This document shows, one piece after another, positions 1 through 8,414 of a stretch of DNA of 64,000 bases (position 1 is its first letter; the number at the start of each line of letters is the position of its first letter). The stretch is from positions 62,001 through 126,000 of the forward strand of contig JAFTIQ010000010.1 of the NCBI GenBank assembly GCA_017456805.1. Reading direction: 5' to 3'. The notes beneath the pieces are model-generated. The model had not been told where the DNA came from. It did no database searches and was given only the letters and a program-made list of their open reading frames with translations. This DNA is from Lentisphaeria bacterium (GTDB lineage: Bacteria; Verrucomicrobiota; Lentisphaeria; Victivallales; UBA1829). A program made the translations under genes and the position numbers.

Positions 1-3000
1 CGGAAATACTCGCTTTGGCAGCAGCAATCGTGGTCATGAACGGGATCTTATACTGGATCGCCATCATACGGATGTAGCTGTCATCACGCTTTTCGGTCTT
101 ATCCTTCGGCGTGTTGATGATCAGATTGATTGTATGATTCTTGATCAGGTCGCTGACGTCCGGTCTGCCTTCCCCGATCTTGTTGATCATGGTATTTTCA
201 ATTCCGTTTTCTGTCAGATACTTGCTGGTACCTTCCGTTGCATAGATCGGGAAACCGAGCCGTTTCAAACCTTCTGCCACAGGAAGGAGGTACTGCCGTT
301 CTTTCTTGTTGACAGAGATCAAAGCGGTTCCTTCCAGCGGAAGTTTTCCGCCTGCTGCTTCCTGAGCCTTGAAGTAAGCAAGACCAAAGTTGTCAGCCAG
401 GCCCATGACTTCCCCGGTTGCACGCATTTCAGGTCCGAGGATCGGGTCAACTTCAGGGAACATATTGAACGGGAAAACAGCTTCTTTAACGCCATAGTAG
501 CTGGAGGTTTTCCGTTTCAGCATGGATTTGAACTCTTCCATCGGATGACCGAGCATCAAGCCGGTTGCGATTCTTGCCAGAGGAACCCCGGTGACCTTTG
601 CCACCAGAGGAACAGTTCTGGATGCACGCGGGTTTGCCTCGATAATGTAAACCACATCATCGCAAACTGCATACTGGACGTTCAGGATACCTTCCACCTT
701 GAAGTCTGCTGCAATCGCTGCAGAATAACGTTCGATGGTGTCCAGATGTTCCTGCTTCAATGTCACCGGCGGAATCGCACATGCAGAGTCTCCGGAGTGA
801 ATACCGGCAAGTTCGATGTGTTCCATAACGGTTGCAAGGAAGGTTGTCTTTCCATCGGAAAGGGCATCCACTTCACATTCGGTTGCATTGTCAAGGAAGC
901 GGTCGATCAACATCGGATATTCGGGGCTGACCTGAATTGCTTCCACGGCATATTTCTTGAGTTCTTCTTCATTGTGGAGGACTGCCATACCGCGTCCGCC
1001 GAGCACGAAGGAGGGACGGACCATAACGGGATATCCGACTTCGTTTCCGAGGGCAATGGCTTCTTCCAGAGAGATTGCGGTTCCGCTCTTCGGCTGAGGA
1101 CTTCCAAGAGCGATCATCCGTTCACGGAAATATTCGCGGTCTTCTGCCAGACGGATCCCTTCCGGCTGAGTTCCGAGAATATTCAGTCCGGCATCCTTCA
1201 GTTCCTGAGCAATATTCAGCGGGGTCTGTCCGCCGAACTGAACGATCACACCTTCCGGTTTTTCCTTTTCATAGATTGCAAGCACATCTTCCACTGTGAG
1301 CGGTTCAAAGTAGAGCTTGTTGCTTGTATCATAGTCAGTGGAAACGGTTTCCGGGTTGCAGTTGATCATCACGGATTCGCAATTTTCATCGCGGAGAGCA
1401 AATGCCGCATGAACACAGGTATAGTCGAATTCGATTCCCTGTCCGATACGGTTGGGGCCGCCGCCGAGAATCATGATCTTGCGTTTGTCGGAAACTTTTA
1501 CATTGTCTTCCACATCTGCATAGGTGGAGTAGTAATATTCCTGATTTTCCACGCCGGAAACGGGGATCGCACGGAAGACGACCTTTGCACCGGCGGCACG
1601 TCTGCGGTCACGGACTTCTTTTTCGGTGACGTTGAAGATCCGGGCAAGATATTTATCTGCAAAACCATCGCGTTTTGCCTGAACGAGTTCTGCATCGGTG
1701 ATACCGTTCCAGCCCTTTGCAATCATATCAAGTTCGGACTGAACGAGTTCATACATCTGTTCGATGAAGTAGCGGGTGATCTTGGTTGCCTTGACAACTT
1801 CGTCCACAGTCACGCCCTTCTTCATTGCTTCGTAGATCTGGAAGAAACGCTGACTGTTGGGGGTAACGATCTTCTGCTTCAGCTCTTCAGCGGAAAGTTT
1901 TTCGATCTTTTTGACAAACCCGAGACCGTATCTTCCGATTTCAAGAGAGCGGATCCCTTTCTGGAATGCTTCTTTGAAGTTCTGACCGATACTCATCATT
2001 TCTCCGACGGCCTTCATCTGAGTTCCGAGACAGTCTGCTGCCTGGGGGAACTTTTCAAACGCCCATCTTGCAAATTTCACCACGACATAATCGCCGGTGG
2101 GAACATATTTTTCCAGCGTGCCCTCTTTCCAGTAGGGCAGTTCTTTCAAAGTAAGACCTGCGGCAAGCTGGGTGGAAACACTTGCAATCGGGAACCCGGT
2201 TGCCTTGGAAGCAAGTGCGGAAGAACGGGAGGTTCTGGGGTTGATTTCGATTACAATGATCCGGTCATCTTCCGGATTGTAGGAGAACTGAACGTTGCCG
2301 CCGCCGGTGATGCCGACTTCATCAACGATTCTGTATGCATAATCCTGCAAACGTTTCTGCAGGGATTCCGGAACGGTAAGCATGGGAGCCACACAGAAAC
2401 TGTCGCCGGTATGAGTACCCATGGGGTCAACGTTTTCAATGAAGCAAACAGTGATCTTGTTTCCTTCTGCATCGCGGACGACTTCAAGCTCCAGTTCCAT
2501 CCAGCCGGTCACACATTCTTCGACAAGGACCTGATGGATCAAGCTGGCTTCCAGACCGCGGGCACAGACTTCGCGGAGCTCTTCCACGTTATAAACAATA
2601 CCGCCGCCGGTTCCGCCCATGGTATAAGCAGGGCGCAGCACCACAGGATAGCCAAAGTCATTTGCGATCTTTTCTGCACCTTCCACTGTGGTACAGGGTT
2701 CGGATTTTGCCATGGGAACGCCGATTTTCTTCATGGTTTCCTTGAAGATGATACGGTCTTCCCCGCGCTGAATTGCATCCAGATCAACACCAATGACTTT
2801 GACGCCGTATTTCTTGAGGATGCCTTCTTCGTGAAGTGCGGTGGAAAGGTTCAACGCAGTCTGACCGCCCAGGTTGGGCAGAAGTGCATCCGGACGTTCC
2901 TTTTCGATGATCTTTTCCAGTCTGTCGACTGTGAGAGGTTCGATATAGGTGTGGTCTGCGGTTCCGGGGTCAGTCATAATCGTTGCAGGGTTGGAGTTCA

Positions 3001-3139
3001 CCAGAACGATTTCATAACCAAGATTGCGGAGTGCCTTGCATGCCTGAGTTCCGGAGTAATCGAACTCACATGCCTGACCGATGATGATAGGACCTGACCC
3101 GATGATCAAGACCTTCTTAATGTCCGTGCGTTTCGGCAT
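1..3139 (-). CDS. carB: Carbamoyl-phosphate synthase large subunit (3' end outside window)
   Basis: Makes carbamoyl phosphate from bicarbonate, ATP and glutamine-derived ammonia for arginine and pyrimidine synthesis; works in the cytoplasm with CarA. About 1046 codons are visible; the E. coli protein has 1073, so only the extreme C-terminus is missing. The duplicated ATP-grasp architecture is clear: the N-terminus reads MPKRTDIKKVLIIGSGPIII, and a second copy begins at KIMILGGGPNRIGQGIEFD. NLGGQTALN and QFGGQTPLN also occur once per half, and the MGS-like allosteric domain begins near the visible end. Start chosen at the ATG giving the family N-terminus, about 45 nt downstream of a good promoter. 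Monocistronic as far as seen; carA is not in the window. Confidence 0.97.
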   Translation of the reverse strand, partial: MPKRTDIKKVLIIGSGPIIIGQACEFDYSGTQACKALRNLGYEIVLVNSNPATIMTDPGTADHTYIEPLTVDRLEKIIEKERPDALLPNLGGQTALNLSTALHEEGILKKYGVKVIGVDLDAIQRGEDRIIFKETMKKIGVPMAKSEPCTTVEGAEKIANDFGYPVVLRPAYTMGGTGGGIVYNVEELREVCARGLEASLIHQVLVEECVTGWMELELEVVRDAEGNKITVCFIENVDPMGTHTGDSFCVAPMLTVPESLQKRLQDYAYRIVDEVGITGGGNVQFSYNPEDDRIIVIEINPRTSRSSALASKATGFPIASVSTQLAAGLTLKELPYWKEGTLEKYVPTGDYVVVKFARWAFEKFPQAADCLGTQMKAVGEMMSIGQNFKEAFQKGIRSLEIGRYGLGFVKKIEKLSAEELKQKIVTPNSQRFFQIYEAMKKGVTVDEVVKATKITRYFIEQMYELVQSELDMIAKGWNGITDAELVQAKRDGFADKYLARIFNVTEKEVRDRRRAAGAKVVFRAIPVSGVENQEYYYSTYADVEDNVKVSDKRKIMILGGGPNRIGQGIEFDYTCVHAAFALRDENCESVMINCNPETVSTDYDTSNKLYFEPLTVEDVLAIYEKEKPEGVIVQFGGQTPLNIAQELKDAGLNILGTQPEGIRLAEDREYFRERMIALGSPQPKSGTAISLEEAIALGNEVGYPVMVRPSFVLGGRGMAVLHNEEELKKYAVEAIQVSPEYPMLIDRFLDNATECEVDALSDGKTTFLATVMEHIELAGIHSGDSACAIPPVTLKQEHLDTIERYSAAIAADFKVEGILNVQYAVCDDVVYIIEANPRASRTVPLVAKVTGVPLARIATGLMLGHPMEEFKSMLKRKTSSYYGVKEAVFPFNMFPEVDPILGPEMRATGEVMGLADNFGLAYFKAQEAAGGKLPLEGTALISVNKKERQYLLPVAEGLKRLGFPIYATEGTSKYLTENGIENTMINKIGEGRPDVSDLIKNHTINLIINTPKDKTEKRDDSYIRMMAIQYKIPFMTTIAAAKASIS

Positions 3140-3185
3140 TGTCTTCTTCCTTTCCTGACTTGCTCTATTCAGTAATCGGAGCTTT

Positions 3186-3213
3186 AATATATCACATTTC
3201 TTAGAAATTTCAA
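3186..3213 (-). promoter_or_regulatory. carB promoter
   Basis: On the minus strand TTGAAA (3208-3213), a 16-nt spacer and TATATT (3186-3191) lie about 45 nt before the carB start. It matches the TTGNNN-N16-TATATT pattern repeated across the window. Confidence 0.7.
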
Positions 3214-3392
3214 TGGTAAAAAAAGCTTTTTTTTGGGTTTTTCCCATCATTTTTCTGTTTTTCTTTTGATCCCCCTTCCCGGTCTCTGAATTTCTATCCC
3301 GGAACACCCCGTTTTTCAAACAGAAAACAGAAGGTCATAAAACAAAATCCCGATAATTTAGCTGAAATTTGGATCTGTTTCAAAAAAAAAGG

Positions 3393-3420
3393 TTGCATAT
3401 TTCTGAAAAGTCAATATATT
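3393..3420 (+). promoter_or_regulatory. Promoter of the deacetylase-like gene
   Basis: TTGCAT (3393-3398), 16-nt spacer, TATATT (3415-3420), 34 nt upstream of the ATG. Confidence 0.65.
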
Positions 3421-3454
3421 ATGAATTATTCCCAATAAGAAAGGATTTTTTATC

Positions 3455-4651
3455 ATGATCGAAATCACAAGCCACCGGCAGGGAGCGATCCTCAATCACA
3501 ACCACGGGATCGAAACAGATAACTCTCTGAAAATCACCGTCAGCGGAATCTCCGACTGCGGGCAGCCTGTAAAAGTCAATGGAATCCCTGCTGTCATGGA
3601 AGGTAGACTCTTCCATGCAGAAGTCGAATTGACTGAAAAATACAATAATGTTACAGCATCCGTCACAACCCCCTACGGGGAATATGCCCAGTCAATCATC
3701 CTCGTCTGGGATAAAAAATCTGTCCGCCGCTATAACTGCTATATCGATGACCACAGCTTTCTCTTCACCGAACTGACCCGTCAGCGCCCCAAAAGTGCAT
3801 TCGACCATTTCTATCTTGCAAGGTTGAAAAAAATCCACAATGAAACCGGTTTGAAAGTCACCCTCAATACCTTCTATCGCAACGATCATGATAAAGATGG
3901 ATTTCTCCTGAATGAAATGCCGGATATCTGGAAATCAGAATTCGAAGACAATGCAGACTGGCTGAAATTCTCCTTCCATTCTTACAGCGAATTCCCCGAC
4001 AGACCCTATCTGGAAGCCTCTGCCGAAGAAATCGGAAAAGATTATGATCTGATCCAGAATGAAATCTACCGTTTCGCCGGAGAAAACGCATTTATCCCCC
4101 CCATTGTGATCCATTGGGCAAACATTCATCCGGCAGCTGCAGGGGAAATCATCCGCCGGGGTACCCGCTGCTATTCCACCAGTTTCCGGGCAAGAGTCAT
4201 GGGCGGACCCAGCCTCAGTGACCGTCAGAAAGGCGGAAATATGCAGGATATTCAGGCCCGGTCCCTTTCCGGAGTCGACAAAGCAGCCGCCACAGAAGGC
4301 CTCAAAATGCACTATGACTATCCGGAAGAAACAGATTATCTGACCAAACACTTCGCCTATTATGATCCGACTCTGGATGTGATTTTCTTCCGGGGAACCA
4401 TCTGCGGAAACCTGGTCCCCCTCGAAGAAGTGCCGGTCAAACTGGATGCCTATCTGAAAGAATCTGAACGGAATGGCGTGGAAGCAATGAACTTCGCAAG
4501 TCATGAACAATACTCCTTCCCCAGCTATCCCAACTATATGCCCGATCACCTGGATCGTCTTGCACTTGCATCAAGAATCTTTTCCGAACGCGGCTACAAA
4601 CCCGTGTTTTACAACGATGGAATTCTGGGGAATACTGCCTGGGAAAAATAA
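3455..4651 (+). CDS. Polysaccharide-deacetylase-like (NodB-fold?) protein
   Basis: A 398-residue cytoplasmic protein with no signal peptide. Residues 1-90 look like a small beta domain (SLKITVSGISDCGQPVKVNG). The rest resembles a NodB-type deacetylase barrel: an early acidic pair in YIDDHSF (about 98-104), an FSFHSYSEFPD segment like the metal-binding H-S-x3-H motif, and a later HWANIH stretch. No family assignment is certain, so an enzyme acting on an N- or O-acetylated or related sugar is inference. The ribosome site AAAGGATTTTTTATC precedes the ATG and resembles those of the aldolase and nitroreductase genes further on. It converges with the SGNH gene across a bidirectional terminator and has its own promoter, so it is probably monocistronic. 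Confidence 0.55.
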   Translation: MIEITSHRQGAILNHNHGIETDNSLKITVSGISDCGQPVKVNGIPAVMEGRLFHAEVELTEKYNNVTASVTTPYGEYAQSIILVWDKKSVRRYNCYIDDHSFLFTELTRQRPKSAFDHFYLARLKKIHNETGLKVTLNTFYRNDHDKDGFLLNEMPDIWKSEFEDNADWLKFSFHSYSEFPDRPYLEASAEEIGKDYDLIQNEIYRFAGENAFIPPIVIHWANIHPAAAGEIIRRGTRCYSTSFRARVMGGPSLSDRQKGGNMQDIQARSLSGVDKAAATEGLKMHYDYPEETDYLTKHFAYYDPTLDVIFFRGTICGNLVPLEEVPVKLDAYLKESERNGVEAMNFASHEQYSFPSYPNYMPDHLDRLALASRIFSERGYKPVFYNDGILGNTAWEK

Positions 4652-4674
4652 TCTCTCATCAGCAGAAAACAAAC

Positions 4675-4709
4675 AAAATCCGGCGGAAGCGATGAAGCCG
4701 GATTTTTTT
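4675..4709. terminator. Bidirectional rho-independent terminator
   Basis: AAAATCCGGC (4675-4684) pairs with GCCGGATTTT (4697-4706) around a 12-nt loop. A T-run follows on the plus strand and TTTTG on the minus strand. It sits between two converging genes and just touches the SGNH stop codon. Confidence 0.85.
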
Positions 4710-5898
4710 ATCGGGAAATTGATTCCGGCTCCGGCAGAATATTTTTCAGCCATGCTTCCAGCATCTGAGCCAAACGGCGTTGTCCTTTTTCAACCGGATG
4801 CACCGCATTATCTTCCGGATAATCCTCCATCACATCCACTCCGGGAAAGAACGGAATAACAGAAAGTCCGGCGGAATCCTGAAGATCAATCAGCATCCGG
4901 CGGGTATAGGAAAACTGGTTATATAAATATTGACGCCGGGGGATCGATCCTTTGTAATTGATCTCAAAAGCCTCTTCTCTTCCGTTCGCCGGAGCAAGAA
5001 GGGCACATCCGAACAATGCATCCGGCATAGCTTCCCGGAACATGGCAATCAGTTTATCCCGGTTCGCAACAGAGCGTTCGATCGCTTTCTCGATGGTCCC
5101 CATATTGGCGCAGGCAATATCATTGCAGCCGAGATAAAAAATCACAATATCCGGAGCTTTGCCGCCATTGTATTTCTCCAGATATTCCCGGACAGCCGGA
5201 ACCAGTGTATCTCCGGACATCTTCATCAGCTTGGTCCGTTTATTATATTCTTCTCCGGGATTCCAGAGAGTCATGAAAGTATCCCAGCTCCAGCCGCCGT
5301 ATGCCTCAACCGCTGCTTTCCCGAGCGACAGAGGAGCACCGTTTCCGGAATGACTTCCCATCAGCCGGAGGTTGGAATTTCCCCGTGACATCATCCCTTC
5401 CAGAAGATAATCTGCCACTTTTCCGTTTCCCATGATGCTGTCGCCGACGATCATCACTACCAGATTCCGGTCATTTCCGTTTTCCTGCGAGGCAACCTTG
5501 ATCACCGTCTCAGCAGATCCCAGAACCCGTCCCGCGCGGTCTTTCACTTCGATAAAAAATGGAAAATCGCCTGTCATTTCCGGAGTTGCGGACCAATATT
5601 GCTCCCCTGCAGTTCCGATCGGACATTGAACAGAGAACCGCAGTATGGACGGATCGCAGGCGAAAACAAGATTCCGGTAATAAATCCGGCATTCCATTCC
5701 GGCTTCCGCATAAACGATTTTCGGCAGCATCAATTGGACCACGCTGTTGAGATCCATGTTTTTCACATCCGGAATGGTTGGAAATTTCCCGGAAAACGGT
5801 TTTCCCTTCCCGGAGGGCCAAACCGGGACATTTTCATCAAGTTTCAACACCGGATCGGAGGGGCGGTCCGGGATTTCTGCATTTGTTCTCTGACTCAT
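4708..5898 (-). CDS. SGNH/GDSL-family hydrolase
   Basis: A 396-residue protein; the family contains carbohydrate esterases, lipases and acetylxylan esterases. Residues 1-140 form a beta-rich leader domain. The SGNH core starts at VVMIVGDSIMGNG (nucleophile Ser154), continues with YLGCNDIA (Asn259) and ends with EDNAVHP (His367). The usual Asp three residues before that His is Asn364, although Asp363 is adjacent. No signal peptide is visible, so it probably acts in the cytoplasm. Start at MSQRTN rather than the ATG ten codons earlier, because AAGGA overlapping the upstream stop codon is correctly spaced. It lies 11 nt downstream of the esterase gene and probably shares its mRNA, ending at the terminator at 4675. 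Confidence 0.8.
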   Translation of the reverse strand: MSQRTNAEIPDRPSDPVLKLDENVPVWPSGKGKPFSGKFPTIPDVKNMDLNSVVQLMLPKIVYAEAGMECRIYYRNLVFACDPSILRFSVQCPIGTAGEQYWSATPEMTGDFPFFIEVKDRAGRVLGSAETVIKVASQENGNDRNLVVMIVGDSIMGNGKVADYLLEGMMSRGNSNLRLMGSHSGNGAPLSLGKAAVEAYGGWSWDTFMTLWNPGEEYNKRTKLMKMSGDTLVPAVREYLEKYNGGKAPDIVIFYLGCNDIACANMGTIEKAIERSVANRDKLIAMFREAMPDALFGCALLAPANGREEAFEINYKGSIPRRQYLYNQFSYTRRMLIDLQDSAGLSVIPFFPGVDVMEDYPEDNAVHPVEKGQRRLAQMLEAWLKNILPEPESISR

Positions 5899-5909
5899 TT
5901 TATTTTTCC

Positions 5910-7700
5910 TTATTTCAGGATCCTGCACCGGATCTGAATTGGTTTCTGATCACGGAATACGACTTTTTCAATGGTGAGCAATCCGTTTTTATCAATAACG
6001 GTTTCCCGTTTTTCTCCGTTGATTTCCACCGCGATCCGTGTTCCCGGAGCAGCCTTGAACTGCTGCCGGCGGCGGAATGTCACATCACAAGTTACAGGAT
6101 ATTTCATCTCCGGATGTGCCGCGGAAAGGGTCATCTCAAACAGCTCCGGAGTATCTTTCACATTGTCCCACTTCATTCCGCGATTGATCCAGCCGACCAG
6201 ATCGCCGTCATCCGGATCGCCGTTTCCATAGTCCCTGTTATCCGTGGAATTGCTGAAAGCAGGATAGCTCAAATCCAAACGGTAGCGGAGCAATTCCGGG
6301 ATCGTGATAACAGGCGGAACTTCCCGGGTCATGGCATGACCACCATTGTTCCAATTGACAGAAAACGCCTGCCGCGCCTCATTTGCCGCCTTGTAAAACG
6401 GCGGATTGTTGATCCACGGGATCGACATATCCCGTCTGCCGTTGGTTGTAAAAAGAGGCGGCATATCCACAGAGGGTTTCGCGATCTGCAATGCACCGTT
6501 TCCATACACAAGCAGATCTGTCCCGTCAGGCATCAGCACCTTATCTTTTGCCGTAAACATGCCGATACTGCACTGCATCCGGAAGATGGACGGAAGAAGT
6601 TTCGGAAATTTCGGCATCCGTTTCCAGCTGTAAGAATAAACAGGAACGTAAGCATAAACAGCGGCGAATTTATCCGGATAATGCAGTGCCAGCTGAACAG
6701 AGCCGGATCCGCCCATGGAGCCGCCATTCAGATAAACCCGCTTCTGATCCGTTCCATATTGTTCCTGAACCCACTGAATGATCCTGAGCACCAAACGTTC
6801 CGTATAGTTATCCCAATGATAAACCGGGCCGTTGTTGCTGACCGCGATATTGGTATTGTATCCAAGCCAGAAAGTATTGACTGCCGGGACAAAATCCCGG
6901 GCATCGGGGGACTCTCCGCGCTGAAGTTTCCTGCCGGTCCAAACCCGGTCAAAAAGAATCAGTTTCACAATCCCGTTCTGCACACGAAGATCAAATTTGA
7001 ATGGCAACCCCTCTCTCCAGCCAAGAGTGGAATCTGAAAAAATAATATGATTCCCTCTCGGCGCGCCTTTGCTGTCCACGCCGACTCCCCCGCCTCTGCC
7101 GTGGAGTTCCACCAGCAGTGGTTTCCCTTCCGTCTGTTCCCGCAAAATATTGCCTTTGAAACGGATTCCGTTCACCCTGCCCTCTCCAAGCAGAACCGGA
7201 GATTTCATTACTGTCATTTCCAGAATTTCAGGATCCGTTCCGGCATGCCGTGTGACAGCAAAATACCGTTCCCCGGTCTGCCCGGCCTTTGGAGTATGCA
7301 CATGCAGTCCGCTCCGGGGATCCAGCGGAGAACCGTTTGTTGTAATAATAAACCCTTCAGGAACCTGTCCTGCGGTATGAAGATCCGCCACATTTCCGGC
7401 AAAAATTTCTTCTGACCGGGCAGATTTACTGCGACTGACGACGAAGGCATCTTTATTTCTCCACCAGTCGCATGCGCTTGCGGGATTGATCAGCCATGCA
7501 ATCCGTTCCGCCTCTTTGATATTTTCTTTTGTAATGGGATTCCTGCTGCTCCAAACCGAGAATCGTGCATCAGACGGGATCTCAGACTCATTCCACGTTA
7601 GAAAGAGCTGTCCGTTCCGCCACACAGCTTTGAGATTTGAAATTCCGCCGGATGCGATCATACAGCACAACATCAACGCGAAAAAAAATATTTTCTTCAT
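5910..7700 (-). CDS. Secreted alpha/beta-hydrolase esterase (PHB-depolymerase/feruloyl-esterase-like)
   Basis: A 596-residue exported protein starting MKKIFFFALMLCCMIASGG, a clear signal peptide. A beta-sandwich region follows (NGQLFLTWNESE and onward), then an alpha/beta-hydrolase fold with the nucleophile elbow NGGSMGGSG (Ser328) in the helix-rich section RVYLNGGSMGGSGSVQLAL. Near the C-terminal third, NNGGHAM is a plausible catalytic His region. Such proteins cleave ester side groups on plant or algal polysaccharides, which fits the sugar-related neighbours; the substrate is unknown. Start MKKIF is preferred over METLMKK because GGAG lies 8 nt before it. It is the first gene of a two-gene operon with the SGNH hydrolase. 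Confidence 0.78.
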   Translation of the reverse strand: MKKIFFFALMLCCMIASGGISNLKAVWRNGQLFLTWNESEIPSDARFSVWSSRNPITKENIKEAERIAWLINPASACDWWRNKDAFVVSRSKSARSEEIFAGNVADLHTAGQVPEGFIITTNGSPLDPRSGLHVHTPKAGQTGERYFAVTRHAGTDPEILEMTVMKSPVLLGEGRVNGIRFKGNILREQTEGKPLLVELHGRGGGVGVDSKGAPRGNHIIFSDSTLGWREGLPFKFDLRVQNGIVKLILFDRVWTGRKLQRGESPDARDFVPAVNTFWLGYNTNIAVSNNGPVYHWDNYTERLVLRIIQWVQEQYGTDQKRVYLNGGSMGGSGSVQLALHYPDKFAAVYAYVPVYSYSWKRMPKFPKLLPSIFRMQCSIGMFTAKDKVLMPDGTDLLVYGNGALQIAKPSVDMPPLFTTNGRRDMSIPWINNPPFYKAANEARQAFSVNWNNGGHAMTREVPPVITIPELLRYRLDLSYPAFSNSTDNRDYGNGDPDDGDLVGWINRGMKWDNVKDTPELFEMTLSAAHPEMKYPVTCDVTFRRRQQFKAAPGTRIAVEINGEKRETVIDKNGLLTIEKVVFRDQKPIQIRCRILK

Positions 7701-7735
7701 CAGAGTCTCCATTCCTGAAAATTTTATTTCCCGGT

Positions 7736-7764
7736 AAGATAACCGGTATTTCCGGAAAAGTCAA
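7736..7764 (-). promoter_or_regulatory. Promoter of the esterase-SGNH operon
   Basis: Minus strand TTGACT (7759-7764), 17-nt spacer, TATCTT (7736-7741), about 35 nt before the start codon. Confidence 0.55.
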
Positions 7765-7832
7765 ATCCGAAATCCCGAAACCTCAGTTTTTTGAGGGAGG
7801 CATACATAAAAAAAATAAAACGTTTTTTGAAT

Positions 7833-7861
7833 TTGAAATTAGTGATAAAACAGTGTATAGT
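7833..7861 (+). promoter_or_regulatory. Promoter of the EIIA-wzy-ispH operon
   Basis: TTGAAA (7833-7838), 17-nt spacer, TATAGT (7856-7861), about 50 nt before the ATG and divergent from the esterase promoter. Confidence 0.6.
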
Positions 7862-7909
7862 ATTTCCGGAAAAACAAAGGTATAACCCATTGATCAAACA
7901 GGCAGGTGT

Positions 7910-8389
7910 ATGATGGCACAGGATACAAAAAAAATCTCATTGAGCGAACTGCTCGGGGAAAGAGTATTTATTCTGAACGGAAAAAAATTAAAAAATGATG
8001 TTCTGAACGTTTTGATCGATTCCATTGCAGAAGTGGAGGGAATGATTCCGCGGGAAGATCTGGAATGGGGCGTTCTCCATCGGGAAAGCATCATGAGCAC
8101 CGGAATCGGAAACGGGATCGCAATTCCCCATGTCCGGCTGGAAACAATCGAAACCGCTTGTATGGCTCTGGCAATCATTCCTGACGGAGTTTCCGATTAT
8201 CAGACCCCCGACTCAAAACCGGTTCAACTGGCTTTCATGATCGCAGCCGGCGGCACGGAAAGAGCAAAACATCTGAAAATCCTTGCCGCAATCGGTTCTC
8301 TTTTCTATGACGGACGATTGAAAGCGGCGTTTCTTGCATCCTCCGATCCGGCAAACTGTCTGGAAATCCTCAACAGAGCCGAAGCTTGA
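7910..8389 (+). CDS. PTS EIIA domain protein (fructose/PtsN type)
   Basis: A 159-residue single-domain phosphocarrier of the PTS fructose/mannitol EIIA superfamily. The phosphorylatable His is His74 in GNGIAIPHVR, the hallmark of this family. No EIIB or EIIC gene is nearby, so a regulatory PtsN-like role is likelier than direct sugar uptake; this is inference. Two adjacent ATGs start the frame; I use the first. It is followed after 25 nt by the O-antigen-ligase-like gene and then ispH, apparently one transcript. A second EIIA domain occurs fused to the antiporter at 48474. Confidence 0.85.
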   Translation: MMAQDTKKISLSELLGERVFILNGKKLKNDVLNVLIDSIAEVEGMIPREDLEWGVLHRESIMSTGIGNGIAIPHVRLETIETACMALAIIPDGVSDYQTPDSKPVQLAFMIAAGGTERAKHLKILAAIGSLFYDGRLKAAFLASSDPANCLEILNRAEA

Positions 8390-8414
8390 ATTAAATAAGG
8401 GAGAATACAGAAGA

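Larger units (their letters stand above)
3140..3454. other. Divergent intergenic region carB / deacetylase-like gene
   Basis: This 315-bp AT-rich gap holds the two divergent promoters listed separately. I see no ORF, no strong hairpin and no repeat in the middle (about 3215-3390). Confidence 0.6.

Noticed and set aside
134..3097. A 987-codon open frame on the plus strand opposite carB
   Set aside because: It is the antisense shadow of a highly conserved gene; its translation is Cys/Phe/His-rich and matches no known domain.
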